NCBI GenBank assembly: GCA_040219275.1
Contig: JAVJSU010000026.1
Coordinates: 1-21,309 of the forward strand
Source: JAVJSU01 sp040219275
Lineage (GTDB): Bacteria > Chloroflexota > Anaerolineae > Aggregatilineales > Phototrophicaceae
Direction: 5' to 3'
DNA: 21,309 bases
Shown piece by piece: positions 1-10,400 of the stretch. The notes under the pieces were generated by a model. The model made no database searches, was not told the DNA's origin, and saw only the letters and a list, made by a program, of their open reading frames with translations. Position 1 is the stretch's first letter. Every line of letters starts with the position of its first letter. The position numbers and the translations under genes were made by a program.

Positions 1-183
1 CTGGGCGGCTTTCAACACCTGTTCCCGTCTTGCTTGGGAATGACCCTCTTTGGGCTTGAGCACACGGTACACCCCACACGCCTTGCAATGATATTGTGGG
101 TTGCCACATTTGTTCGTTCCGTTTTTAATGATGTTATCACTGCCGCATGAACGACAAGTATATGTAATGGTTTCTTGTATCAT
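1..183 (-). CDS. IS1-family transposase, InsA-like N-terminus (partial)
   Basis: The frame opens with ATG at 183 and runs off the left edge of the window, giving 61 residues. They contain a four-cysteine zinc ribbon, C10-x2-C13 and C33-x2-C36, with an extra Cys26, followed by a basic stretch (VLKPKEGHSQARREQ). In IS1-type elements this N-terminal zinc finger plus helix-turn-helix part (InsA) binds the terminal repeats, and the DDE catalytic part follows further downstream, outside this window. No Shine-Dalgarno is visible before the ATG, which is common for transposases. The gene points away from the operon to its right. Whether the element is intact cannot be judged from here. A stand-alone zinc-ribbon protein is a less likely alternative. 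Confidence 0.75.
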   Translation of the reverse strand, partial: MIQETITYTCRSCGSDNIIKNGTNKCGNPQYHCKACGVYRVLKPKEGHSQARREQVLKAAQ

Positions 184-185
184 GC

Positions 186-218
186 GGTAAGTGTATCAAA
201 TCACTCTCACCACTTACC
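186..218. repeat. 8-bp perfect inverted repeat upstream of the transposase start
   Basis: GGTAAGTG at 186-193 is matched by its reverse complement CACTTACC at 211-218, with a 17-nt loop. It sits between the transposase ATG and the inferred IS end. It could be an InsA binding site or a leader hairpin limiting transposase expression; the sequence alone does not say which. Confidence 0.5.
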
Positions 219-452
219 TTTTAACCACTACCTAGCAGGCTATTAAACGTCCTAACGATATTATGCCAAGATAACACAAACATTTCGCCTACTTTCTGTT
301 ACATTACACTCAATTAAACATTTACGTTCTTCATAACATTTAGTTTTTTTATGTGGATCAAACGCAATCATCCCTCAGAATTTATGAAAGTTGTAAAAAT
401 GTTGTATATTGCTAACTTTTTTAGAGGCAAATGCAGGCAACTACTAAAAAAA

Positions 453-485
453 TGTGATAACCTTACGCTCAGTAAGTAAGTCACA
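453..485. promoter_or_regulatory. 33-bp spaced palindrome, possible operator or hairpin
   Basis: The layout is TGTGA-N4-CTTAC-N5-GTAAG-N4-TCACA: two nested 5-bp inverted repeats with identical spacing on both sides of a centre at 469. Twin arms with exact symmetry suggest a site for a dimeric regulator. It lies about 195 bp upstream of the lipoprotein start. It could equally be a weak hairpin. Confidence 0.35.
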
Positions 486-614
486 AGTAAATATATTGAT
501 TGATTTCGGATAAACCGCCCGTAATTAGCAGTAGTAAACATTCAGATCACATTGACGCTATCTTGCTGTCCTACAAATAAATCATGATCGTGTGATTTTT
601 AGCCTGCTAATTTA

Positions 615-642
615 TTGAAACAAAAAATTCCAACCGAATAGT
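615..642 (+). promoter_or_regulatory. Candidate sigma-70-type promoter for the lipoprotein/giant-gene operon
   Basis: TTGAAA (615-620, 5 of 6 to the -35 consensus) is followed after 16 bp by AATAGT (637-642, 4 of 6 to the -10 consensus). This would place transcription initiation about 30 bp before the TTG start codon. A second candidate of similar quality is TTGACG at 552-557 with AATAAA at 576-581 (18-bp spacer). Neither is strong. Confidence 0.3.
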
Positions 643-667
643 TATCCTGACATCCAACCTGTTTAAT

Positions 668-674
668 GAGGGGG
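668..674 (+). promoter_or_regulatory. Shine-Dalgarno sequence that selects a TTG start
   Basis: GAGGGGG lies 4 nt before the TTG at 679 (7 nt from the end of GAGG). The alternative ATG at 691 in the same frame would be 16 nt from the G run, too far for efficient initiation, so TTG is the preferred start. Confidence 0.65.
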
Positions 675-678
675 AAAC

Positions 679-1245
679 TTGAAACCCACTATGAGATTAG
701 TGGTGTTAGTTTGTATTTGCTTGTTGATGGTTACTGCCTGTTCTAGTAGTAACTCAGACAACGACAATACAGCGACATCCACACCAGAAAACACACCGCA
801 AGAAATTCCGGTAACCGAAGAAGCCACCCAAGAGGTGGATATTTCTGTTACAGAAGAAGCCACGCAGGTGATTTCCAATAGTCCGGATGGAGCTTATGGG
901 ATAGACGTGAGCTACACTACAGAAGCGCCGGATAATGATTCCTTCGGCGCACCCCCGGATGGTGAACGCTGGCTTATCGTGGTCGGTACGCTCAGGAATG
1001 ATGCGGGTGATACCGTCACTGTTAACGCTGAACACCTCACATTATTGGATGCACAGGGCAATCGCTATTCACCGGAAGCGCCGGATGACAGTACACAGCC
1101 CCCGATGGTTTCGGCAGAACTTGCTGAAGGGGAAAGTGTGCTTGGTCTGGTGCGTTTTGCGATTCCCGAAGATGTAACCCCCATCCTATTGGAGTGGTGC
1201 CCTGAGGGCAACTGTGAGCCACCACTACAAGCACAAATTCCATAA
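679..1245 (+). CDS. Secreted lipoprotein with a DUF4352-like domain
   Basis: This is a protein of 188 residues. Residues 1-21 form a lipoprotein signal: a short basic start, a hydrophobic core and the lipobox VTAC, predicting lipidation on Cys21 and tethering to the outer face of the membrane. Residues 22-65 are a flexible Ser/Asn/Thr/Glu-rich linker in which the motif VTEEATQ occurs twice. Residues about 70-185 resemble the Ig-like DUF4352 fold, an extracellular beta-sandwich, with pattern elements such as ERWLIVVGTLRNDAGDTV, a LTLLDAQGNRY strand and AELAEGESVLGLVRF. A closely spaced Cys pair (CPEGNC) lies near the C-terminus. The TTG start is chosen for its Shine-Dalgarno; starting at Met5 (ATG 691) would still leave a working signal peptide. 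The gene ends 52 bp before the giant gene and no terminator lies between them, so co-transcription is likely. Its molecular role is unknown; a membrane-bound partner or anchor for the giant protein is a guess from position only. Confidence 0.85.
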   Translation: MKPTMRLVVLVCICLLMVTACSSSNSDNDNTATSTPENTPQEIPVTEEATQEVDISVTEEATQVISNSPDGAYGIDVSYTTEAPDNDSFGAPPDGERWLIVVGTLRNDAGDTVTVNAEHLTLLDAQGNRYSPEAPDDSTQPPMVSAELAEGESVLGLVRFAIPEDVTPILLEWCPEGNCEPPLQAQIP

Positions 1246-1288
1246 TGCGACACATTCAAACTTCATAAATGACACATTTATTGAATTC

Positions 1289-1292
1289 GGAG
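1289..1292 (+). promoter_or_regulatory. Shine-Dalgarno deciding the start of the giant gene
   Basis: GGAG sits 5 nt before the ATG at 1298. The frame is open back to an ATG at 1214, but that start overlaps the lipoprotein gene by 32 bp, has no Shine-Dalgarno, and would put 28 polar residues ahead of an otherwise ideal signal peptide. Confidence 0.8.
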
Positions 1293-1297
1293 ATATC

Positions 1298-1426
1298 ATG
1301 CTAAGACAGCCACACCACAAATATACTGCAATAACACGGTGGCGAAAAACACGGCTTATTACGATAAGCCTTTTCGTCGTTATCCTATCAATACTCAGCC
1401 TGAGTATTTCAGGCACAGCTTCCGCA
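1298..1426 (+). other. Signal peptide coding segment of the giant protein
   Basis: Residues 1-43 have basic residues at positions 14, 16, 17 and 19, a hydrophobic core of about 19 residues (LITISLFVVILSILSLSIS) and an A-x-A cleavage site (ASA then QGQ). There is no cysteine near the cut, so the protein is not a lipoprotein. There is no twin-arginine motif. Confidence 0.88.
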
Positions 1427-4400
1427 CAGGGGCAATCACTTTCCGATCAGTTCCCATTCTCAAGCGACACGCTGAACGGGGAGACAGTCAGTAACCCGAC
1501 TTCACTCCAGTTCGGGCCCGATAATCGTCTGTATATTTCCCAGCAGAATGCGGTGATTTACGCTTATACGATTGAGCGTGATAATGCCGCGCCGGGTTTC
1601 GGTGAATACACCGTCTCCAGTGTGGAAACGATTAATCTTATTAAGTTCAATACGCCGAACCACAACGATGATGGCACCCCCAACGGCACCACCAATCGCC
1701 AGGTGACGGGTATCCTCGTCGCAGGGACAGCGACCAACCCGGTGCTGTACGTCACATCTTCGGACTGGCGCATCGCCGTTGGTGATGACGTAGGATTGGA
1801 CACCAACTCCGGCGTGTTGACCCGCCTGACGTGGAACGGCTCTAGCTGGGATAAGGTTGATCTGGTGCGTGGGCTCGCCCGTTCAGAGGAAAACCATTCC
1901 ACCAACGGCATGGCGCTGGACGAAAGCACCAACACGCTGTATGTGATGTCCGGCGGTCATGCCAACAAGGGCGCACCCGGCAACAACCTCTCCGGCACGC
2001 CGGAATACTGGACATCCGCCGCGATGCTCTCGGTTGATCTGGACGCGCTCAATGCGATGCCTGTTTATACAGACTCCCGCACTAACACACAGTTCGTTTA
2101 TGATTTACCCAATCTGGATGATCCGACCCGTACAAATATTTTAGGGTCAGCCAATGGGTATCCATCTAATCACCCTCTCTATAATGAAATGGTTGATCCG
2201 GGTGATCCCTTTGGCGGTAACAACGGTTTAAATCAAGCCATCACCATCCCCGATGGACCGGTACAAATTTATTCACCGGGCTACCGTAATGGGTATGATG
2301 TGGTGTTTACGGAAGCCGAACGGCTTTACACATGGGATAATGGTCCGAACGGTGGTTGGGGTGGTTTACCCGTCTTGCGTGATAGTGGCGACAATCTCGT
2401 CAATTACACGACTGAAGCCACATATGAGACCGCGTATCAACCAGGAAGTGGAGTTTACTGTACCAATGAATTTAATGAGAATGTCAGCAATGGTCATGGC
2501 GACCCGCTGGCATTCGTGACCGGACCCGGCTATTATGGCGGGCATCCCACGCCGATCCGTGCCTTCCCCGGTCTGGCTGGTGTGATTGCTTATATGGAAC
2601 AGGGTAACGGCAACTGGGTGCAGGTGGGTCCCACCTATGACTTTGAAGACCTGCTCCCGGATTACGTGACGAACGCTTCCGGCTATAGCTTCTCCTCATG
2701 GTTCCCCAATAACCCTGTAGAATGTACATATACATCCAATGACAGTGATCGCTATTTAGCAATTGTGAATGCTTCTACCAATGGTTTGACGGAATACACC
2801 GCCAGCAACTTCGATGGTGGAATGCAGGGCGATTTATTAGCCGCTTCCTTTAATGACAACATTTATCTGGTGCAACTGGACGAGAATGGGGATGCTGATC
2901 CTGCTGATTTCAGTAGCACTGGTAGCGCCTTATTCTCCGGTTTGCCGAACAACCCGCTGGATGTGACCGCGCAGGGCGATGACGACATCTTCCCCGGCAC
3001 GATCTGGGCGGCGACCCACGGCGCGAGCAACGTCATGGTGTTTGAACCAGCGGATTATGGCGAATGTGAAGGGACGAATGACCCGAATCTGGATGAAGAT
3101 TTTGACGGCTATGACAACGCCGATGAAATCCTCAATGGTACCAGCCCATGTAATGGTGGTGATAAACCAGCGGATGTCGACGGTGACCTTGAGTCCGATT
3201 TATTAGATAATGACGATGATAATGACGGCGTGCTGGATGTGGACGATGCCTTCCAGATTGACCCGAACAACGGCTTGACCACCAACCTGCCACTGAACCT
3301 GCCCTTCCAGAACAATGACCCCGGCACCGGATTCTTTGGCATTGGTTTAACCGGGTTGATGACCAACGGCACCACCGATTATCTGGATATGTTTGATCCT
3401 GAAAACATGACCGTAGGTGGCGCGGGTGGTAAATTCACCATTGATGCCTTCACCGATGGTGATGCCCATCAGGCTGTTAACGATCAGGATTATGCTTTCC
3501 AGGTCGGCGTGAATGTGGATAACAATTCCAACCCGTTCACCGTCCACACACAGTTGGAAAGTGATTACTTCGTCCTGACCGATACCGGCACAGGCACTAC
3601 ACCGGAAAACTACGAATCTTACGGCATGTACATCGGCACGGGCGACCAGGATAATTACCTGAAAATCGTCCTGCGCGGAAACAACAGTGGCGTGGGCTTC
3701 CAGGTCTTGCTGGAAAACGGCGGCGCGACCTCACAGAACAATTACAACGTCGCCAATATCCTGATTGAAGGTTCGCTCGATCTGTTCTTCCAGGTCGATC
3801 CTTCCGCCGGGAGCAACGGCACCGCCCAACCCGCCTATTCACTGGATGGTGGCGCGACCCTGGTTTCTCTGGGTAGCCCGATTAACCTGCCCGCAGGCTG
3901 GCTGGACCCCAACGACGATCAGGGGCTGGCAGTCGGCTTGATCTCCACCTCCACCGGCGGCACTGACCGTGAGGTCGGCGGTTCGTGGGCTTTCCTGACG
4001 GTGCTGGAATCCGGACCTGCGGTGGATAAACCGCTGACGGATGTCGAAGTGCTGGTCAATAGCGACCCGCTGGCAATTGAGCTGAACAATGTGTTCGTTG
4101 ATGATGGTGGTCTGGGTAATCTGGATTTCAGCGTGAGCAACGTACAGAATCCTTCCCTGTTTGACCCGCAACCGAACATTAGCCAATCGGGTGATACAAT
4201 CTCTCTAAATTTGTCCTTCGCCATAGATGCCGTCGGCACATCGGAAATCACCATCACCGCGACGGACGAGAACGGCGCGGGTGAATCCGCATCTGATACC
4301 TTCCTGGTGACTGTGCTCGATGAAGCACCGATTTTGTATCGTCTAAACACAGGCGGTCCGACCATTGCGACAATTGATGACGGACCCGACTGGATTACGG

Positions 4401-7400
4401 ACGTTTCCGGTCAAGGCGCGACGTATCTTGTTGAAGGGGGCGACAATACCTTCGGGCCAAGCGGTGGCTCAGTCTATACTGGACCTGTCATAATGACCGA
4501 CCCCTCCCTGCCGTCAGGCGTACCTTCGGATATTTTCGAAATCGAACGTTGGGATCCTACCGCCGCGCCAGAAATGACCTATGCCTTCCCCGCAACAGCC
4601 GGTTCACAGGCAACTGTCCGCCTCTACTTTGCCGAGTTGTTCACGGGAGTCACAGGTGCAGGTCAGCGTGTGTTCGATGTTTCAGTAGAGGGTAGTGTTC
4701 CCTCTGCATTTAATAACGTTGATGCCTTCGCCACTGCGGGTGCAAAAGGCGCGATCATGGTGGAAACCACCGTCACCGTCGGACCTGATGGGGATATTGA
4801 TCTTGTCTTTATTCACGATGTAGAGAATCCGGCAATCAAGGGTATTGAAATCCTCGGCGTGACGGACGGCAACGTTGATAACCCGCCGGTTGTGAATGCC
4901 TTTGGCACCCAAACCAACAATGAAGGTGATACCCCTGACCTGTATGTTGAAGCAACCGATGATGGCGCGAGCATGACTTTTGGTGCGACTGGTTTACCAA
5001 CCGGTCTTGATATGGAAATCACCAATGGTCACATCTTCGGCACAATTGCGGACGGTGCGGCGGGGAATAGCCCCTACAACGTGACCATCAGCGTGGATGA
5101 TGGCGTAAACTCGCCCGTTGAATTCAACTTTGTATGGAATGTACTTGACCCCAATATAAGTGGCGCAATCCTTTATCGCGTCAATAACGGTGGTCCAGAA
5201 GTTGCCGCCCTAGATGGTGGACCTGTATGGAGTGAAGATCAGGTTCCTGAGGGTGGAACTACAGGTGGAAGCGCCGTAACGGGTACACCTTCACCCTATG
5301 TCAACAGCCCTGATACAAATAATGCCTATGCAACTGACGCGACAGTTACACTTGCTGATAGTGTCCCTGCGGGTATCCCAGCCAGCTTATTCCAGACAGA
5401 ACGTTGGGATCCGCTCGCCGCCCCGGAAATGCAATGGGCATTCCCCGTTGTTAGCGGAACAACCGTAGAAGTTCGCCTGTATTTTGCAGAGGTCTTTGCA
5501 ACAACAGCAGTCGTAGGTGGTCGCGTATTTGATGTTTCAGTAGAAGGTACTGTTCCAGCAATCTTTACAGATCTCGAACCGTATTCACTTGCTGGAAATC
5601 AGCAAGATGTTGGCTCAATGGTATCCTATATCACTGAAATCACCGATGGCGTACTCAACCTTGAATTCATTCATGGCACAGAGAATCCGGCAGTTAAGGC
5701 GATTGAAATAATCGACGTAACCCCAACAGGCGGTAACGAAGCACCGACTGTCTTGAATGCAATCCCGGACATCACCATCCTTGAAAACGAAACAATTTCT
5801 GACATCAACTTGCTTGCTCCGCAGGTGTTTGAAGATGATGTTGATGGCGCACCGTATATGCTCTATGACGCATCCTCAGATAACATCGCACTTGTCGATG
5901 TGAGCGTTGATACAACCACACTTAGCTTTACTGTAGGTAATGGAACAGGCACGGCGAATATCACCGTGACTGCTGAAGATAGCGAAGGGTTGATCGGCAC
6001 AGATACATTCCTCGTTACCGTCGAAGTAGACGACACGGATAATCCGCCAGTTGTTGAGGTTGAAATCCTTGATGTAACGGTGGATGAAAATGCCGCTCCG
6101 GTAATCGTTGATCTCGCCGCCGCCTTCGAAGACGATGTTACCCTTGATGCCGATCTCGACTACTCGGTGATGAGCAACAGCAACTTACCGCTGGTTGGCA
6201 CAGGCATCAGTGGCACAGAGTTAACCCTCACCTTCAGCGCCGATATGTTCGGTACAGCTGATATTGAGGTCAAAGCAGAAGATGAACTCGGTCAATCCAT
6301 CACCGATACCTTTACGGTAACCGTGAATGAAGTCCCGGATAACTTTGCTCCGGTAGCCGATAATGGCGGTATCCCTGACGAAACAGCAGAAGAAAACGAC
6401 GGTCCCATCACCATCGCGCTGGGCGATTACTTCTCTGATGTTGAGGATGCTGATGTAGACCTAACCTTTAACGTGGTAGGTAACACCAACTTGCCATTGG
6501 TCAGCACAAATATCGTCGCTGGCGATCTCACCCTGACGCTTGCCACCGATATGTTCGGCACGGCGAATATCAGCGTGACAGCCACCGACACCGAAGGCGC
6601 AACCAGCACACCCGATCTCTTCGTCCTGACGGTCAATGAATATGATCCACAGGATATTGTGCTCTATCGCGTCAATAACGGTGGACCGGTAATCACCGAC
6701 ACACCGATTGATTGGTCTGAAGATCAGGCGGCAACGGCAGGGAACGCTAATGGACCGGCAAATCCGGGAACGCCTTCACCCTATCTCGTGAATGTCGCCA
6801 GTGGAGATACGACTTTCGCACCTGATACCTTCACCATCAATAACGACAACACAACTGCACCACCTACATTGTTCGCCACCGAGCGTTATAGCGCGGTAGC
6901 CAACCCGAATAATATGCAATGGGAATTCCCGGCAACACAATCCGGCTGGTATCAGGTCAATCTGTACTTTGCCGAAAACTGGACAGGCGCACAAACTGCC
7001 GGTGTCCGTGTTTTCGATGTTCAGATTGAAGGCAACACCGTTCTGGATAATTACGATGTATTTGTCGCCGCAGGCGCGATTAATACAGCGGTTGTGGAAA
7101 GCATCTATGTCGAAATTACAGATGGCACACTTGATCTGGATTTCATCAAGACCCCTGCAAACAACCCATCCATCAAGGGTATTGAGGTCATCCTGTTGGG
7201 TGCACCGCCTGCGAATATGCCCCCAACTGTGGATGCTCCGCTTGAAGATGTAGAAGTATTCGTGAATTCTGCGGATACGATCATCAACCTTGATGACTAC
7301 TTCAGCGATCCTGAAGCATTGGCATTGTCTTACGGCGCGAACGTTGTCAGCAGTAGCCCGGCTGGTCTGGTGAATGCGTCCATCACGGATAGCACCCTCA

Positions 7401-10400
7401 CCCTGAGCTACACAACTGATACTTCCGGTGTCGCTGTCGTGACGATCACGGCAACTGACTCCGAGGCACAATCTGTCAGTGATACCTTCTCCGTCACGGT
7501 CATTGAACCTGATCCGGTAGACAACACCGCCCCGATTGTGGTGAACCCGATTGACGAAGTAACCGTCAACGAAAACAGCGCAGATACCGTCATCGACATC
7601 AGCACGGTATTCTTCGACGCGCAACAACCCGCCAATACACTCAACGTTAGCGCGGTAAGCAATAACGGCGCGCTAGTCGGTGCAACTGTAAGCGGCACAG
7701 ACTTAACACTGATCTACACACCGGATAGCTTCGGTGTGGCGGCAATCACCGTCACCGCGGAAGACAATCAGGGTGAAACAGTAGATACTGTTTTCGCCGT
7801 TGTCGTCAATGAAGTTGATGACCGTCAGGTCTTCTTCCGCGTCAACACCGGCGGACCAGAATTGCCAGCAGCAGACGGGTCATTGCCTGTTTGGTCAGTT
7901 GATAACAATACAACTCCCTCACCGTATCGCGTAGCGGGGAGCACCAACATTTCTACTGGCACGGATCCCATCAACATGAGCGATCCTTCAGTTGCGGGTG
8001 GACCTGCCCCGGCGGCACTTTTCCAGACGGAACGTTGGGATAATGCCAACGGTGCTGAAATGAAGTGGGAATTCCCGGTCGATAATGGTACAGAGGTCGA
8101 AGTACGCCTATACTTCGCTGAAATATACAATCAGGTTAGCCTGCGCGTGTTCGATGTCTCGGTTGAGGGTAACATCCCGCCACAGTTAGATGACATCAAT
8201 CCCACAGCAATTGCAGGTGCAGATGGTGCGTTTATGCGCTCCGTCATCGTAACCAGTGATGGCATGATTGACATTGAATTCCTCCATCTCGGTAATGACA
8301 ATCCAGCGATCAAGGGTATTGAAATCCTTGAAGCACCGGCTGGCAACACCCCGCCGACAGTCGCCAACCCGATCCCGAATGTGACGGTAGCGCAGGATAG
8401 CGCAGATGAATTGCTTGATCTGAGCGCGGTCTTCACTGATCTCGAAGATGGATCAAACCTGACTCTCAGCGTAGAAAACAACACGAACTCTGCGCTGGTC
8501 ACCGTGGACGATAGCAACATTGGTACATCCGGTGAAATCAGCCTGAGCTTTGCCGCAGGCGCAAGTGGCATGTCTGCCATCACCGTCCGTGCAACCGATA
8601 GCGGTACGCTGTTCGCTGAAGACATATTCTTAGTTACGGTCAACGCAGAACAAGATTTACCCGAAATACTCTATCGCGTCAACGCGGGTGGTGATCTGGT
8701 CGCTTCTACGGATAGTGGACCCGACTGGTCAGCGGATACATCCGGTAGTCCGTCGCCTTATGTAATTTTGGGCACTTGTGGTAATTGTAATAACACGTAT
8801 GGCGGTGGCTCGGGAGCTTCTGCTGGTAATCCAACCAGCGCGCCAACCCCCGTATTCCAAAATGAGCGTTGGGACAATACATCTGCCCCGACCATGCAAT
8901 GGGAATTCCCGGTAGCCAATGGCGATTACATCGTCAATCTATACTTTGTAGAAGCCTTTGCAACAGCCAGTGGCGCACGCGTTTTCGATGTCAATGTTGA
9001 AGGTGCATTAACACTGGATGACTATGATATTTTCGTAGCGGCAGGTGGTACCAATATCGCCGTTGTCGAATCTGTCCCCGTGACTGTGATTGACGGGATT
9101 GTCAACATTGAGTTTGTTCATGGTGTGATTGAAAATCCGAAGATCAACGCCATCGAAATTCTGGAAGCACCAGTAAATAACACTAACACCCCACCGACTG
9201 TCATCAATCCGATTGACGACATCAGCGTAGAAGAAAACGGCACGATTGCCACCATCGACGTGAGCAACGTCTTTGATGATGCGGATCTGCCAACTGACAC
9301 ACTGACCTTGAGCGTACTCAGCACCAACGATACGCTGGTAGATGCCGTACTGAACGGTACTGATCTGGAACTGACACTCGGCACAGATGAATCGGGCATC
9401 GCGGCGATCAGCCTGAAAGCCACAGACGAAGCCGGAGCAAGCGCAACCGATACGTTTATCGTGACGGTTACACCGCCGGATGTGGTCAACACCCCGCCGA
9501 CTGTTGCCGACGCTATCAACGACATCGTGCAACCGTTCGGCACAACCAGCGATAACATCCCGCTAACGGATGTCTTCACTGATGCCGAGCAGGATGATGC
9601 GACGCTGACGCTAGGTATTCTGGGCATCAGCAACCTGACCCTGTTCGACAATGTAACAGTCAACGGGTCAACGCTTGAAATCACCTACGCGACGGGCGTT
9701 TCCGGCACATCCAATATCACGGTGCGTGCGACGGATAATGGTGGCTTAAGCGCGACCAATACCTTCGCGGTGACCGTCCAACCGGACGACACACCGGACA
9801 ACAACCCGCCCACTGTCGTAAGTCCGATACTGGATGTTTCCCATATCGTGAACGAAGTGACGAGCGAAATCATCGACCTGACGGATGTCTTCGCAGATGT
9901 TGAAGATGATGACATCCCGACACCGCTGAACCTCGTCGTACTCTCGAACAGCAATCTTGGTCTGGTAGATGCCAGCATCAGCGGCACAGACCTGACCTTA
10001 ACCTACACACCGAATGTCGTTAGCAGTGCGACGCTCACCGTCCGCGCCTTCGACTCTAACGGTGGTTTCGTGGATGATAGCTTCGTTGTGACGATCAACG
10101 CACCCGCCAATACCCCGCCGACGGTCGCCAACCCGCTGACCGATCCGACGGAATATGAACTGGGCGCAGAAGACAATATCATCTCGCTCGTCGGCTTGTT
10201 CACAGATGTTGAACAGGACGATGCGACACTGGCACTCGCCGTGACGGATGTCGGCAATGCCGCACTCATCACAAGCGCCAATGTCCTCGGTAGCGATCTT
10301 ATCCTGACATACGGCGGAATCGTCGGTGAATCTACCGTTACGATTACCGCAACCGACAACGAAGCGGCATCGACACCGTTTACCTTCACGGTGATCGTCT

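Larger units (their letters stand above)
1..232 (-). mobile_element. Partial IS1-like insertion sequence, right-hand end as seen here
   Basis: The element extends past the left window edge. Its outer end is placed at about 232 because, read on the minus strand, the sequence from 232 inward begins GGTAGTGGTTAAAAGGTA. This resembles the GGTA-starting termini of IS1-type elements, and it lies some 50 bp upstream of the transposase start, where the terminal repeat and promoter would be expected. The other terminus and any target duplication lie outside the window, so the boundary is an inference. Confidence 0.5.
233..678. other. AT-rich intergenic region without a supported gene
   Basis: About 445 bp of visibly AT-rich sequence lie between the inferred IS end and the lipoprotein gene. 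It contains a 33-bp imperfect palindrome (453-485), a short inverted repeat around 579-598 (AAATCA, 8-nt spacer, TGATTT) and weak promoter-like hexamers nearer the gene. A 42-codon open frame at 351-479 has no ribosome binding site and no recognisable product. The region also starts and nearly ends with the inverted decamers TAGCAGGCTA (233-242) and TAGCCTGCTA (600-609). Confidence 0.6.

Noticed and set aside
351..479. A 42-residue open frame starting MWIKRNHPSEF in the intergenic region
   Set aside because: No Shine-Dalgarno is present before the ATG (a T run), there is no recognisable domain, and it ends inside the palindrome; chance in AT-rich DNA is likely enough.
1214..1297. Upstream ATG at 1214 as the start of the giant gene
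   Set aside because: It would overlap the lipoprotein gene by 32 bp, has no Shine-Dalgarno, and places 28 polar residues ahead of the signal peptide; ATG 1298 has GGAG at the right distance.
6776..7627. A 283-codon open frame on the minus strand
   Set aside because: It lies entirely antisense to malectin 3 and the cadherin-like domains, its protein resembles no family, and similar long antisense frames occur throughout the gene, as expected from its codon use.
9008..9532. A 174-codon minus-strand frame, with a second overlapping minus-strand frame
   Set aside because: Both are shadows of the giant gene; the sequences are low-information and have no ribosome binding site or known motif.
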